Positions 34,316-46,650 are shown, counted from the stretch's first letter. The stretch is DNA of 64,000 nt from a candidate division BRC1 bacterium HGW-BRC1-1 (GCA_002842095.1 PHCB01000010.1:1-64000); one strand, 5' to 3'. The notes: generated from the sequence alone by a model not told the origin. Translations and numbers: made by a program.

Positions 34316-34359
34316 AATCTTTCCAAACAAAAACTAAAATCTAACGGGAGCATCACTCC

Positions 34360-35331
34360 ATGCGCATCTTAATCATTGCGAGCATCGCCGCCTCACTTGC
34401 CGTCTCGGCCACAGCCCAGGACGCCCGCCACTCCATGCCACGATTTGTGGATGGAAAACAGATCGTGGATACCCCAACCCCGGCACCCCAGGCACAACCG
34501 GTGATGGTGCCCATGCAACCGACTCCAGCCGTCAGCCAGAATCGGCCGGCATCTCCTGATGCCCCGGCGCGACTCGACCAACCACGCAGCGAACAAGCCA
34601 CTCCCCGGCCGGAAAGCGCCGAACAGTCCGAACGCAGCACCCCCCGGCCCGAAGTAAAAAAAGAAGAACCCCGCCGCGAAGAAAAGAAGGCCGTGGAAAA
34701 ATCGGACAGCAGCACCAAAACCGAGAAATCAGACAAGGCTGACAAGGACGCCACCACCGTTTCTGCCGTGGATGCCGCCACAAGCGCCGTGGGCGATTTC
34801 CTCCGAGCCAGCAATGACGGACTCTACAGCGCAGCCGCCGAGTATCTCACCCCCCACCTGCGCTCCTATTTCGAGCACGAAATCAGCGCCGCCACTGGCG
34901 GACTAAAAGCCGTGGCCGACCAGATCACCAAAGACGGACGCATCCGCCGTGTCGTGTATTCCAACTGGCGCGGACGCGGCGAGGGTGGCCGTCTGGATGT
35001 GCAACTGACCTATGATCTCGGCACTGAAGATACGCCCCGCATGGTAAGCGAGAACCGCACCTTCGAACTGCAAAAGGTTAACAAGAAATGGTGCGTGATC
35101 ATCCCCGTGGTGCCCGGCTCCTCGGTGGACGGAATGGTGAACGGTGAAGCCGTGGAAGTGGCGCCTGAGGTATCCCCGGCCCCCACACCGGCAGCCACAC
35201 CGGCACCGCCCCCCGCGGCCGACGCCATTCCCGGTGGTAGCGACGCTGCAGCCGCAGCCGCCCCCACCACAACATCAACACCCGCTGACGCACGCACGAC
35301 CAAAAGTGCTCTCGACGGATTGCCCTGGTAA
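34360..35331 (+). CDS. Exported protein with disordered Lys/Glu/Pro region and NTF2-like domain
   Basis: Protein of 323 residues with a signal peptide (MRILIIASIAASLAVSATA). A low-complexity stretch of about 110 residues alternates Pro/Gln with Glu/Lys/Arg blocks (EVKKEEPRREEKKAVEKSD). Residues about 140-250 form a compact domain (AVGDFLRASNDGLYSAAAEYLTPHLRSYF … FELQKVNKKWCVIIP) with the helix-then-sheet layout of DUF4878/NTF2-like ligand-binding modules. The C-terminus is Ala/Pro/Thr-rich. It is probably periplasmic or surface-bound. Gene spacing (44 bp after the preceding gene, 25 bp before the next) suggests shared transcription. Function unknown. Confidence 0.7.
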   Translation: MRILIIASIAASLAVSATAQDARHSMPRFVDGKQIVDTPTPAPQAQPVMVPMQPTPAVSQNRPASPDAPARLDQPRSEQATPRPESAEQSERSTPRPEVKKEEPRREEKKAVEKSDSSTKTEKSDKADKDATTVSAVDAATSAVGDFLRASNDGLYSAAAEYLTPHLRSYFEHEISAATGGLKAVADQITKDGRIRRVVYSNWRGRGEGGRLDVQLTYDLGTEDTPRMVSENRTFELQKVNKKWCVIIPVVPGSSVDGMVNGEAVEVAPEVSPAPTPAATPAPPPAADAIPGGSDAAAAAAPTTTSTPADARTTKSALDGLPW

Positions 35332-35356
35332 TCCTTCGGGATGCCAGACCCAAAAA

Positions 35357-36973
35357 GTGTCTCCCATTAAAGTAGCCACCACCGCCACCGCCCGCCTGAT
35401 CGATCAGCGCGCTCAGGAAGAGTTTCATATTCCGGGCGACGACTTGATGTCCGAAGCCGGCCGCACGGTGGCCCGCGAAGTTATTGATCGATTTGAAACC
35501 GCCCCCGTCGTTGTTGTCTGCGGCAAAGGCAACAACGGTGGTGACGGCATTATGGCCGCCCGCACGTTGACCGAATTCGGTTATCCGGTAACGGTCGTAA
35601 TGACCCATCACCCCGACGAACTGAAGGGTTCGGCCGCCCGCGCTTACGAGGGATTGGCTGGCGTCGGCGTACCCGTGGCAGATTTCGATGAACTGGAAAC
35701 CCTTCTCGAAGGTGCCCACATCGTGATCGACGCCGTCCTCGGTATCGGTTCCCGAGGCCCTGCAGAAGGACCAACGGCCCGCGCCATTGACGCCATCAAC
35801 GACTGCAAATCGGTCGTGGTTTCAATCGATGTCCCCTCGGGGTTGCGTGAAATGGAACGCGGCGAAGACCCCGGTTCCATCGTGAGCGCAGACCTGACCG
35901 TGACCATGGGCCTTCCCAAGCTGGCGCTGCTCACCATGCCCGGTTGGCTTCACGCGGGGGAAGTCGTGGTCGCGCCCATCAACTTTCCCGTCGAGTTATT
36001 GACCGACACCACCATCGATCTGAACTTCGCCGACACGGCCGATCTTCTCGAGTTCCTCCCCCCGCGCCCGGCCGATTCCAACAAGGGCACCTTCGGGCGC
36101 GTGGGCATCGTGGCCGGCTCCGCCGAGGCCGCCGGTGCCGCCATCCTGTGCGCCCGCGCCACGCTGCGCTCCGGTGCCGGGCTTGTGACCATCTTCACGC
36201 CCCGCTCGCTGAACGCCATATACAAGGCCGCGCTCCCCGAAGCGCTCACAGTGATTGTGGAAACCGGCGGCTTCGAGGATCGCCTGACCGAGACCGCCGC
36301 CAAGCGGATTCTCGAGCGCGCGGAAGCGATGAACGTCCTCGCCATCGGCCCCGGACTTGGCACCGATCCCACACAGGCGGCGCTACTCACCAAGCTGCTT
36401 GAGGGATTCCCCGGGCCCATTGTTTTGGACGCCGATGCCATCACCATTCTGGCGAACCATCCACCAGCTTTCGATCTGGTCCGTGGTCGCAGCAATGTGC
36501 TGCTGACACCCCACCCCGGCGAGATGGCGCGCCTCACCTCGACGAGCGTGGAAGAGGTGCAGGCCGACCGCATCGCCACCGTCCGCCAATTCATTCAGGA
36601 ACATAACGTAACCCTCCTGCTGAAAGGTGCCACAACACTGGTGGGCGACCCCGGCGGGCAAATCTTCATCAATGCCGGGGCAACCTCCGCGCTGGCCAAG
36701 GGCGGCACCGGCGACGTGCTGACGGGCCTCGCCGCGGCACTCATCGCGCAAGGCGCCACACCCACACAGGCGGCCGTGCTTGGGGCGCAGATCCACCTCT
36801 CCGCAGGACTCTCGCTGGCCGAGCGCAACGGCGAACGCGGTTTGCTGGCCTCTGAATTGGCCGATGAATTACCTCGGGCCATGGCGTCGCTGGAACAGCC
36901 ACAACATTCTTCTGAAGCCGAAACACCCACCACCACCGAACCTCTTGAGGAGCATGACACACCATGGCGCTGA
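35357..36973 (+). CDS. nnr: Bifunctional NAD(P)H-hydrate epimerase / ADP-dependent dehydratase
   Basis: Repairs hydrated NAD(P)H. GTG 35357 is the likeliest start (538 residues); an ATG further upstream gives only a Pro/His-rich non-homologous leader overlapping the previous gene. The YjeF-N epimerase part (about 10-215) has CGKGNNGGDGIMAAR and VIDAVLGIGSRG; the C-terminal dehydratase (about 230-520) has GSAEAAGAAILCARATLRSGAG, AIGPGLG, IVLDADAI, LTPHPGEMARL and the nucleotide site LAKGGTGDVLTGLAAAL. Both domains appear complete. Its end overlaps the LD-carboxypeptidase gene by 10 bp. Confidence 0.93.
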   Translation: MSPIKVATTATARLIDQRAQEEFHIPGDDLMSEAGRTVAREVIDRFETAPVVVVCGKGNNGGDGIMAARTLTEFGYPVTVVMTHHPDELKGSAARAYEGLAGVGVPVADFDELETLLEGAHIVIDAVLGIGSRGPAEGPTARAIDAINDCKSVVVSIDVPSGLREMERGEDPGSIVSADLTVTMGLPKLALLTMPGWLHAGEVVVAPINFPVELLTDTTIDLNFADTADLLEFLPPRPADSNKGTFGRVGIVAGSAEAAGAAILCARATLRSGAGLVTIFTPRSLNAIYKAALPEALTVIVETGGFEDRLTETAAKRILERAEAMNVLAIGPGLGTDPTQAALLTKLLEGFPGPIVLDADAITILANHPPAFDLVRGRSNVLLTPHPGEMARLTSTSVEEVQADRIATVRQFIQEHNVTLLLKGATTLVGDPGGQIFINAGATSALAKGGTGDVLTGLAAALIAQGATPTQAAVLGAQIHLSAGLSLAERNGERGLLASELADELPRAMASLEQPQHSSEAETPTTTEPLEEHDTPWR

Positions 36974-37998
36974 TCAAACCCAAAACCCTGCAACCCGGCG
37001 ATACCCTCGGCATCGTGGCCCCAGCCAGCGGACAGACAGATGACGTAGCCATAGACCAGGCCATCGACCAACTGCGCTCCATGGGCTTCCGCGTAAAACC
37101 GGGACGCGCCCTGCGCGGACGCCACGGATTCCTCGCGGCCACCGACGTCGACCGCCTGCGCGATCTTCACAATGCCTTCGCCAACCCCGCCGTCGATGCC
37201 ATCATGTGCATGCGCGGCGGTTACGGAACCCAGCGCCTTCTGTCTGGCATCGACTATCGCATCATCTCCGCCAACCCCAAACTGTTCATCGGCTACAGCG
37301 ACATAACCGCCCTGAACCTCGCTTTCCTCGCCTCGGCCCGTCTCATCAGCTTCAACGGACCCATGGCCGTCAGCACCTTCGCGCGCAAGCCCATCAGTAT
37401 GTTCGCCACCGAGGGTTTCCTTCGCACCACAACCATCGCGCGCGCCGCCGGCAGCATCTGGACCGGCCACGCCGACGAAGAAGCCGGCGAACGCCAGTGG
37501 CGCATCATCACCCCCGGCCAGGCCACGGGCCAGCTTGTGGGCGGCAACCTCAGCCTGCTTGCCTCACTCGTGGGCACCCCCTGGCACATGCACGCGCGCG
37601 GCAAAATCGTCTTCCTCGAGGAAATCGATGAAAAACCGTACAGCATCGACCGCATGCTCACGCAACTCATCCAGGGCGGCGGCCTTGCCCAGGCTGCGGG
37701 AATTGTAATCGGCCGCAACATGGCCCACCCGGATTGCCTGGCCAACGAGGAGTCCCGCGCCGCCGCCGGCCTGCCCCACCGAATGCCCCGCCCGCCGCGC
37801 CGCATGGCCCGCGACGCCGAGCAAACCATGGACGACGTTTTCGCCGAGCGCCTCGGCAACCTCGGCATCCCCGTGATGAGCGGTCTTCCCTTCGGGCACA
37901 TCGCCGACTCCGCCACGCTTCCCATCGGCGTGCGTGCGTCCATGGATACGCGCACCGGCGAGCTGACGATCGACGAATCAGCGGTGAAAAACAAATAG
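36964..37998 (+). CDS. ldcA: LD-carboxypeptidase (muramoyltetrapeptide carboxypeptidase, S66 family)
   Basis: Serine peptidase of 344 residues that trims the terminal D-Ala from peptidoglycan tetrapeptides during recycling, usually in the cytosol (no signal peptide is seen). Family marks are GDTLGIVAPASG near the start, MRGGYGTQRLL (residues 79-89), the nucleophile elbow IGYSDITAL (Ser near 113), GGNLSLLASLVGTPW and the C-terminal GLPFGHIADSATLPIG with the catalytic His. The Glu of the Ser-Glu-His triad lies in VFLEEIDEKPYSIDRML. Microcin-C immunity (MccF) belongs to the same family, so a detoxifying role is a less likely alternative. Its end meets the rplA terminator. Confidence 0.93.
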   Translation: MALIKPKTLQPGDTLGIVAPASGQTDDVAIDQAIDQLRSMGFRVKPGRALRGRHGFLAATDVDRLRDLHNAFANPAVDAIMCMRGGYGTQRLLSGIDYRIISANPKLFIGYSDITALNLAFLASARLISFNGPMAVSTFARKPISMFATEGFLRTTTIARAAGSIWTGHADEEAGERQWRIITPGQATGQLVGGNLSLLASLVGTPWHMHARGKIVFLEEIDEKPYSIDRMLTQLIQGGGLAQAAGIVIGRNMAHPDCLANEESRAAAGLPHRMPRPPRRMARDAEQTMDDVFAERLGNLGIPVMSGLPFGHIADSATLPIGVRASMDTRTGELTIDESAVKNK

Positions 37999-38042
37999 CC
38001 CGGAGTAACGGGCGACAAAATTGCCGCGCCACACTCCGGGCT
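37985..38042 (-). terminator. Intrinsic terminator downstream of rplA
   Basis: AGCCCGGAGT and ACTCCGGGCT form a perfect 10-bp stem with a 26-nt loop. On the minus strand it is followed by ATTTGTTTTT, which lies inside the last codons of the convergent LD-carboxypeptidase gene. Confidence 0.75.
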
Positions 38043-38078
38043 TCAATCCGGTTGCCACCCACCCTTGCGGGCGCTTAA

Positions 38079-38783
38079 TTAGTCTTCTTTAACCTTCGCA
38101 GCCGTAAACCCGATCTTGATGCCCGGGCTCATGGTGGTGCTCAGCGTGATGCTTTTCATGTAGGTGCCCTTGGCCGCCGACGGCTTGGCGCGCTGAAGCG
38201 CATCCAACAGCGACTGGGCATTCTCGGCGATCTGCTTGGTCTCGAACTGGATCTTGCCCACGGGAACGTGAACGTTGGCCAGCTTGTCGACGCGGAACTC
38301 AACCTTACCGGCCTTGATCTCTGTAACGGCCTTGGCCAGGTCCATCGTAACCGTGCCCGTTTTCGGGTTTGGCATCAGGCCGCGGGGACCAAGAACCTTA
38401 CCCAACTTGCCCACTTCGCGCATCATGTCGGGCGTGGCGATGGCCGCATCGAAATCCGTGAAACCACCCTGGATTTTCGCCACCAGATCGTCGCCGCCCA
38501 CTATCTCGGCACCAGCGTCCTCGGCCTCTTTGGCCTTGTCGCCCTTGGCGAACACAGCCACGCGCACCGTCTTACCGGTACCATGGGGGAGGCTCACCGT
38601 GCCGCGAACCTGCTGGTCCGCATGGCGGGGGTCAACGCCCAACCGAAGATCCATATCGACGGTCTCGTTGAACTTAGCGTAGGCGACCTTCTTCAAAATT
38701 TCAGCTGCTTCCGCTACCGAATAGGTCTTATCCTGATCGAAACCCTTCAGCGCGTTCATGTACTTCTTACCGTGCTTTGCCAT
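38079..38783 (-). CDS. rplA: 50S ribosomal protein L1
   Basis: Ribosomal protein L1 of about 234 residues, binding 23S rRNA at the L1 stalk. The start [14 protein letters not shown] (38783) fits the family; an ATG nine bases upstream sits closer to the AAGGAGA ribosome site and cannot be excluded. Signatures are [24 protein letters not shown] (family start), the PROSITE-type [15 protein letters not shown] and the C-terminal [15 protein letters not shown]. rplK is not upstream and rplJ/L do not follow, so the usual rplKAJL-rpoBC cluster is split, with rpoBC about 14 kb away on the same strand. Confidence 0.96.
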   Translation of the reverse strand: MAKHGKKYMNALKGFDQDKTYSVAEAAEILKKVAYAKFNETVDMDLRLGVDPRHADQQVRGTVSLPHGTGKTVRVAVFAKGDKAKEAEDAGAEIVGGDDLVAKIQGGFTDFDAAIATPDMMREVGKLGKVLGPRGLMPNPKTGTVTMDLAKAVTEIKAGKVEFRVDKLANVHVPVGKIQFETKQIAENAQSLLDALQRAKPSAAKGTYMKSITLSTTMSPGIKIGFTAAKVKED

Positions 38784-38932
38784 GATTGTCATGGTCTCCT
38801 TTGTGGTCGATAGCGGCAATTCACCCCGCAAAGGGCCATTTGCCTGCCACGGCGGTCGTGCACCGCGAAAATAAACGACACACGCCAAGGGAAATGTATG
38901 ATCCGCCGAAGAAAAGATTCACTCCTCGTGGC

Positions 38933-40561
38933 TTACTCCGGGACGGCAATCGCCAGACGTTCAGCCAGAGCCGCGTTGGGTCCGGCCGATCGAACAAAAA
39001 CACCCGCGACATTATCTTCGTAAACCAGTGACCAGCGGTTGGTTGATTTGATCGCAGGCCAGAATTTCGAAACCAATTTCCCGTGTTTGGAAATCACGAC
39101 GGTCTCCACGCCCATATCCGTCAGCCTTTGTTCCCAACCCTCCCGGGCAGCCACAATCTCCCAATAATCGGAATATTTATCCACTCCGTAAACTTCCATG
39201 CGACCATCCATGGCCACACGATATAGCGGATAGATCGTATGAATGAGATCCCCGCCAAATGCGGAATCGTTAAAAATTTCTCCCACGGGACGTTCACGAA
39301 TCAAAAATGCCATGGTTTCAACAGGTCTTTTGGTCATGTCGAGGCCCAGACCCCAACTACCCATGCTTGCCCTTGCCCGAGCTATATGGGTAATCGTGTA
39401 AAATCCCGCGGGCATAACTCCAAACACGAGAATCGCTGCGATTGGTACAGCCCAAGTCCGGCGGGTTCTCTGCTCCCGGTTTGCCTCGAGCCGGCGTCCA
39501 GATCGCGAATCCCAAAGTTGCTGAAACCAGAGCGCAAAGACTGGGAATATGGCCATGCCAGCCATCGCAATCTGGCGGCGGGCATGGAGACTCATCAAAA
39601 TCCAGAGCAGAACAAGGAACAGATGATGCAACCGAACCCTGCGCCAATTGGCCAATGCAGCCAATACCCCCCCGATCACAACACCCAGGAGCGGGAGAAA
39701 ATAAATGCTCGTGGGGGCGGACCATTCGGCTATGTGCTGGTGAAAAATCTTATGCGCCCCAAGTCGGAAGGGCATAAACCACACTTCCCAGCCGAAGGGG
39801 TTCACAAGAGTGACAAGCAGACAGACTGTAATAAACAGGGCAAATCGAACCAGGAAGGCGATGGATAAAGATCCGGTTGCAGGCACCCCTTTGGCGCGCC
39901 GGATGACATGTTCCCCAGCCAAACCCGCCCACAAGGCTGCCATTGATAGCAACAGCGCTGGAAAAGCGGCATGCAGGTTGGCCCAGAAAATCATGAACAG
40001 AGGAACCAAAACCCACGCAAAGCGACGCGGGGTGGGCGAATCGCTTCGGATCCATCCCATCACAAGATAAACGGTGATGGGCAACAGCAATAAGCTGAAC
40101 ATGTAGGGTCGTGCCTCGTCGCCCTGCGAGAGACAAAACCAGGATGCCACCATGGCCGCCGTGGCAAACCAGCCATTACTGCCCAGGAGACGGGCCGTAC
40201 GCCAGACGAAGGTCAATCCCACTACAATGCACAATGTTCGGAAGACGCTAAGGAGCTCGAAGCCGCCGGCAGCCACCACATAATACATGATGACCTGGGC
40301 ACCCCACGAGAAGTCGGGCCAGGGCATTCCGTATGCCGTATGGGAGAACAGATCGGTCCGCATCAACTGTCCGTGCTCGACAATCCACCTTCCGGCGGTG
40401 ACGTGCATCATGACATCGGGTTGCCATATACGCAGCAAGCTGAGGCAGCCCATCACCACCAGCGCAAGGACGGCCGTCACAACACAGAATGGCGAACAAC
40501 TGCCTTGTTGTGAAGGGGTGTCCATATCGTCCATAGTGTCCATAAAGTCCATTTCGTCCAT
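38933..40561 (-). CDS. Polytopic membrane glycosyltransferase-like protein
   Basis: Protein of up to 542 residues with about ten to twelve transmembrane helices and a C-terminal periplasmic domain of about 130 residues. The first luminal loop has an Asp-bearing segment (RIWQPDVMMHVTAGRWIVEHGQ) and FSWGAQVIMYYVV, the layout of GT-C fold or PMT-like glycosyltransferases; the C-terminal domain (IFNDSAFGGDLIHTIYPLYRVAMDGRMEVYG) also occurs in those families. The first 14 codons are an ATGGACNNN repeat (MDEMDFMDTMDDMD), so several ATGs, such as 40522, could start translation. Substrate is unknown. Confidence 0.7.
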   Translation of the reverse strand: MDEMDFMDTMDDMDTPSQQGSCSPFCVVTAVLALVVMGCLSLLRIWQPDVMMHVTAGRWIVEHGQLMRTDLFSHTAYGMPWPDFSWGAQVIMYYVVAAGGFELLSVFRTLCIVVGLTFVWRTARLLGSNGWFATAAMVASWFCLSQGDEARPYMFSLLLLPITVYLVMGWIRSDSPTPRRFAWVLVPLFMIFWANLHAAFPALLLSMAALWAGLAGEHVIRRAKGVPATGSLSIAFLVRFALFITVCLLVTLVNPFGWEVWFMPFRLGAHKIFHQHIAEWSAPTSIYFLPLLGVVIGGVLAALANWRRVRLHHLFLVLLWILMSLHARRQIAMAGMAIFPVFALWFQQLWDSRSGRRLEANREQRTRRTWAVPIAAILVFGVMPAGFYTITHIARARASMGSWGLGLDMTKRPVETMAFLIRERPVGEIFNDSAFGGDLIHTIYPLYRVAMDGRMEVYGVDKYSDYWEIVAAREGWEQRLTDMGVETVVISKHGKLVSKFWPAIKSTNRWSLVYEDNVAGVFVRSAGPNAALAERLAIAVPE

Positions 40562-40563
40562 TC
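40518..40563 (-). repeat. ATGGACNNN 9-nt repeat at a gene start
   Basis: Five units of ATGGAC plus a variable triplet in tandem on the minus strand (gaa, ttt, act, gat, then acc-type). The same motif recurs, also intergenic, at 45955-46003. Here it has become the start of a reading frame. Confidence 0.8.
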
Positions 40564-40581
40564 GACTCGGTTGTCACAAAA

Positions 40582-40625
40582 ACAAAAAAGCGGGTTTCGG
40601 CGCTTAGCGCGCTGAAACCCGCTTT
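40582..40625 (-). terminator. Terminator of the 23S-5S transcript
   Basis: AAGCGGGTTTC-a-GCGC and GCGC-cg-AAACCCGCTT pair around a GCTAA loop. The minus strand then reads TTTTTTGTTTTTG, a strong U-tract directly after the 5S gene. Confidence 0.9.
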
Positions 40626-40634
40626 ATATTAAAA

Positions 40635-40751
40635 CCCGGCGACGATCTACTCTCCCATGCAGTTGCCCACATAGTACCATCGACGCTGAGGAGCTTAACT
40701 GCCGTGTTCGGAATGGGAACGGGTGTGGCCTCCTCGCCATAATCGCCGGGA
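40635..40751 (-). rRNA. rrf: 5S ribosomal RNA
   Basis: Minus-strand sequence begins CCCGGCGATTATGGCGAGG, contains the diagnostic CCGAACACGGCAGTTAAG, and ends GAGAGTAGATCGTCGCCGGG. The 5' and 3' ends pair as stem I (CCCGGCGA/TCGCCGGG). It lies 77 bp after the 23S gene. Confidence 0.95.
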
Positions 40752-40765
40752 AACTTTTATCGTGT

Positions 40766-40807
40766 AGGTTCATTGACAGGCCGAAGGGGCCTCACTGATT
40801 CAGACGC
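40766..40807 (-). other. 3' arm of 23S processing stem
   Basis: On the plus strand AGGTTCATTGACAG (40766-40779) and CTGATTCAGACGC (40795-40807) are exact complements of CTGTCAATGAACCT (43854-43867) and GCGTCTGAATCAG (43821-43833) before the 23S 5' end. The two strands of the precursor can thus form a long stem closing the 23S, as needed for RNase III cutting. Confidence 0.8.
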
Positions 40808-40828
40808 ACTGGCAGAAGAAGAAATTAT

Positions 40829-43798
<2,970 letters not shown>

Positions 43799-43820
43799 GA
43801 TAATTTGTTATAACTGTCAG

Positions 43821-43888
43821 GCGTCTGAATCAGTCAGACTCCTTCGCTTTTCGCTGTCAATGAACCTATTCACGATGTCAAAGAACAT
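43821..43888 (-). promoter_or_regulatory. 23S leader: 5' processing arm and boxA-like antiterminator
   Basis: Contains the 5' arms of the 23S processing stem (43821-43833 and 43854-43867). Just upstream the minus strand reads TGTTCTTTGACAT (43876-43888), close to the rrn boxA consensus (TGCTCTTTAACA) that recruits NusB/S10 for antitermination. A TTGACA (-35-like) lies about 80-90 bp further upstream (43968-43973) without a clear -10. A boxA here fits a 23S-5S unit transcribed on its own. Confidence 0.6.
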
Positions 43889-44446
43889 TAAATCGCTCTG
43901 GCGGCAACGACCGGCAAAAACTTCCAAAAAAGCCGACCCGTTCGTCACGCACCAAACTTTGTCAATCTTGCTACCACCTTAGTCAACCGACCGGCGCGGC
44001 CGCAACTATTATCTCATGCCTTCCGAGTAATTGTGCTTTCGCTGGCTCAGTCTGCCAACTTGTCCTGCAAACCGCTTCGAGATCTGCCGCTTTGTGTTTC
44101 ATCGGCTTGCGTCTCGGGCTCGGCTTCTCGCGCTTCGTTTTGTTACCCGCGGCGCGCAACGGCTATCTAACCTTTCCTGCTCTGGCTATTCACGAAATTT
44201 TCTTTTTCTGCATTTTTTCGTGAGAGCCGGCGACCGCCATTCAAACCAGCCGTCGCGGGGTCACTATTACGTTCCTCACCCGGAAGTATTTTATCTTTTC
44301 TCATTTTTTATTTTCCATCCCCCGACACACCACGCTCCGCACCGCCCATCGCCTTGTTTTCTCTTGGAATTCGCCCCAACTCAATTTCATAACATCCATG
44401 CGTTTCAAAGTTCTTCAGTCCCGCAAAACCCAAGGGGAGTTCGCCC
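43889..44446. other. Divergent spacer between rRNA unit and NtrC-type gene
   Basis: No gene is supported. On the minus strand this is the rRNA promoter side. The part at 44040-44240 is strongly pyrimidine-biased on the plus strand and can be read as open frames, but codon use is unlike the neighbours. No tRNA was recognised. Confidence 0.5.
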
Positions 44447-45886
44447 ATGACGTCTCTGCTGATCATCGACGACGAAGAGAAAATCAGCGCCGTGCTCGCG
44501 CGCATGCTCACCAAGGACGGCTACGAGGTAGCCCGCACCACCAACCCCGCCGAGGGTGTGCGCCTTTTCACCGAGCGCCACTTCGACGTCATTCTCTGCG
44601 ATCTGCGTATGCCCGAGATGTCGGGCATCGACGTCCTTGACGCGGCCCGCCGCCATGCCCCCTCCGCCGATTTTGTGGTAATGACCGCCTACGCCAGCGT
44701 ATCCACCGCCGTCGAGAGCATGAAAAAAGGCGCCCTGGATTACCTCATCAAGCCCTTCGCCGTGGATGAGTTGCGCCTGCTTCTCAAACGTATCGAGGAA
44801 ACCCGCGGACTGCGCGAAGAGAACATACGCCTGCGCGAGGTTATCGGCGAAACCTACCGTCTGGAAAACTTCATCGCCCAATCGCCCATGATGCAAAACG
44901 TGCTGGCCCGCTCGCGCAAGGTGGCCTCAAGCGACGCCTCGGTGCTGCTGCGCGGCGAAAGCGGCACCGGCAAGGAAGTTCTCGCCAAGGCCATCCACGC
45001 CATGAGCCGGCGCGCCAGCGGTCCCCTCGTGATCGTCAACTGTGGCGCCGTCCCCGAAAATCTCCTCGAAAGCGAATTCTTCGGCCACATCAAGGGCTCC
45101 TTCACCGGTGCCATCGACAACCGCAAAGGCATGTTCGAAACCGCTCACGGCGGCTCCATTTTCCTCGACGAAATCGGCGAGGTTCCACTGCACCTACAGG
45201 TGAAACTATTGCGCGTTTTGCAGGAGGGCGAGATCCAACGCGTGGGCGAAAGCACACCCGTTCGAGTGGATGTGCGAATCATCGCCGCCACAAATCGCAA
45301 CCTGGAACAGGACGTGGAGGAAGGCGTTTTTCGGCAGGATTTGTACTATCGCCTGAACGTAATCCCCATCCAGCTGCCGTCGCTGCGCGACCGGCGCGAG
45401 GACATTGCGCCGCTCATCGAACACTTTCTGCGCAAGTTTTCTCCCGGCGGCACACCACCCCGGGTCCCCCCCGATATGCTCCACCTGCTGCTTGGATACA
45501 GCTACCCCGGCAATATCCGCGAACTGGAAAACGCCATCGAGCACGCGGTCGTTTTGGGTGATGGGGAACAACTCACAGTGGATGATCTGCCGCTTCAGAT
45601 TCAGAGCGCCCAGTGGGGCGAGATGCCGCCGACCAACAGTCGTGGGACCCCGGAATTCTCCTCGGCGGGGGGCGCCGGCGCGACGCGCAACACAGGCGGC
45701 GCAACCCTCGAGGAAATGGAAAAACGCGCCATGCTCACGGCTCTCGAATCGACCCGCTACAACCACACGCGAGCAGCCGCACTGCTCGGCATCACCCGCC
45801 GTACGCTCGGTTACCGCATCCAGAAATACGGCCTGACAGAGATCGTCGAAGAGAACATCCGCCGCCACCGCGAAGGACGCGGGTAA
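44447..45886 (+). CDS. NtrC-family sigma54-dependent response regulator
   Basis: Transcriptional activator of 479 residues with all three modules. The receiver (1-120) has the acidic pocket IIDDEE, phospho-acceptor Asp 52 (ILCDLRMPEMSG), Thr in VMTAYAS and Lys in LIKPF. The AAA+ domain (about 140-375) has Walker A GESGTGKE (169-176), the sigma54-contact loop as GSFTGA (216-221, Ser in place of the second Ala of GAFTGA), Walker B GGSIFLDEIGE and the R-finger region. A Fis-type helix-turn-helix ends the protein (NHTRAAALLGITRRTLGYRIQKYG). The sensor kinase is not adjacent. It opens sigma54 promoters when phosphorylated. Confidence 0.95.
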   Translation: MTSLLIIDDEEKISAVLARMLTKDGYEVARTTNPAEGVRLFTERHFDVILCDLRMPEMSGIDVLDAARRHAPSADFVVMTAYASVSTAVESMKKGALDYLIKPFAVDELRLLLKRIEETRGLREENIRLREVIGETYRLENFIAQSPMMQNVLARSRKVASSDASVLLRGESGTGKEVLAKAIHAMSRRASGPLVIVNCGAVPENLLESEFFGHIKGSFTGAIDNRKGMFETAHGGSIFLDEIGEVPLHLQVKLLRVLQEGEIQRVGESTPVRVDVRIIAATNRNLEQDVEEGVFRQDLYYRLNVIPIQLPSLRDRREDIAPLIEHFLRKFSPGGTPPRVPPDMLHLLLGYSYPGNIRELENAIEHAVVLGDGEQLTVDDLPLQIQSAQWGEMPPTNSRGTPEFSSAGGAGATRNTGGATLEEMEKRAMLTALESTRYNHTRAAALLGITRRTLGYRIQKYGLTEIVEENIRRHREGRG

Positions 45887-45924
45887 AGGGGGAACTTCGA
45901 GTTTCTATAAGTCTCACCGCAACT

Positions 45925-45944
45925 CGGGGGCAGGAATACCCCCG
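45925..45944 (+). terminator. Short hairpin after the NtrC-type gene
   Basis: CGGGGG-caggaata-CCCCCG followed by CTCCTTTTGGG. It lies 38 bp after the stop codon; the weak T-tract makes this only a probable terminator. Confidence 0.45.
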
Positions 45945-45954
45945 CTCCTTTTGG

Positions 45955-46003
45955 GTCCATAGCGCGTCCATATCGTCCATAAGTCCATATCGTCCATCCC
46001 CCC
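45955..46003 (-). repeat. ATGGACNNN 9-nt repeat array
   Basis: On the minus strand about five imperfect units of ATGGACGAT/ATGGACTT-type sequence, between the ends of two convergent genes. It shares the repeat unit with the start of the gene at 40561. Confidence 0.75.
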
Positions 46004-46020
46004 CGCGCACAACCGCCCTG

Positions 46021-46650
46021 CTACGCTTTCACAGCCTTCAACTGATAGCTTCCGCTGAAGTCCTCAAGTTCAACCACCTTAAGGCCGGCACCGGTCATCA
46101 GCCGGTCCATGGCTTCCGACGTGGGCAACTCGTGGCGCGACACCACTTCGCCCGCGTGACGGTGAAATTCGTTCAGCGAATCGCGCCCCTCGAAATGGTT
46201 GATCCACAACGCCCCGCCCTCCGGCGATAGCAGCCGCGCCATGTGCGACAGGATCATGGCCGGGTCGGCAAAATGCGGAAAAACGTTCAGGCAAATAATG
46301 CGATCGAACCAACCATCGGGCCGGTCGATAAACGAAATCGGTTGCTGACGAATCTGCACATGAGGCGGCAAACCGCGCTCGCGCGCCATGGCAATCATGG
46401 CTTTCGAAAGATCGCACGCCACCACTTCGCCCGTCGGTCCGGTGGCCTCAGACAGCACCGCTGTGAGGCGCCCTCCGCCACAGCCGGGCTCCAGCACACG
46501 CATCCCCGGCGTAATGGCCCAGCGCCGCAGAAATCCATTTAATTTGGCGCGCTCGCCCTCATCAAATTCAGCCATCAAACCCTGCGCTGCGCACCCGTCA
46601 AAAAACTGCGCCATGCGTTCATCGGCATCCTGCGGTCTAACGTCGGTCAT
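46021..46650 (-). CDS. Class I SAM-dependent methyltransferase
   Basis: Rossmann-fold methyltransferase of 209 residues. The SAM loop is VLEPGCGGGRLTAVL (residues 52-66), followed by the acidic ribose site VVACDLSKAMI and motif IV FDRIICLNVFPHFADP (about 114-129). The C-terminal region (LWINHFEGRDSLNEFHR) covers the substrate side. It looks like a small-molecule methyltransferase of the UbiE/Tam type; the substrate is not deducible. A metal ABC importer is downstream on the same strand, 52 bp upstream in reading order, so cotranscription is possible but not obvious. Confidence 0.85.
   Translation of the reverse strand: MTDVRPQDADERMAQFFDGCAAQGLMAEFDEGERAKLNGFLRRWAITPGMRVLEPGCGGGRLTAVLSEATGPTGEVVACDLSKAMIAMARERGLPPHVQIRQQPISFIDRPDGWFDRIICLNVFPHFADPAMILSHMARLLSPEGGALWINHFEGRDSLNEFHRHAGEVVSRHELPTSEAMDRLMTGAGLKVVELEDFSGSYQLKAVKA

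Noticed and set aside
44031-44450. 139-codon plus-strand frame before the NtrC-type gene
   Set aside because: Lies in the pyrimidine-biased rRNA promoter side, has no motifs and overlaps the NtrC start.
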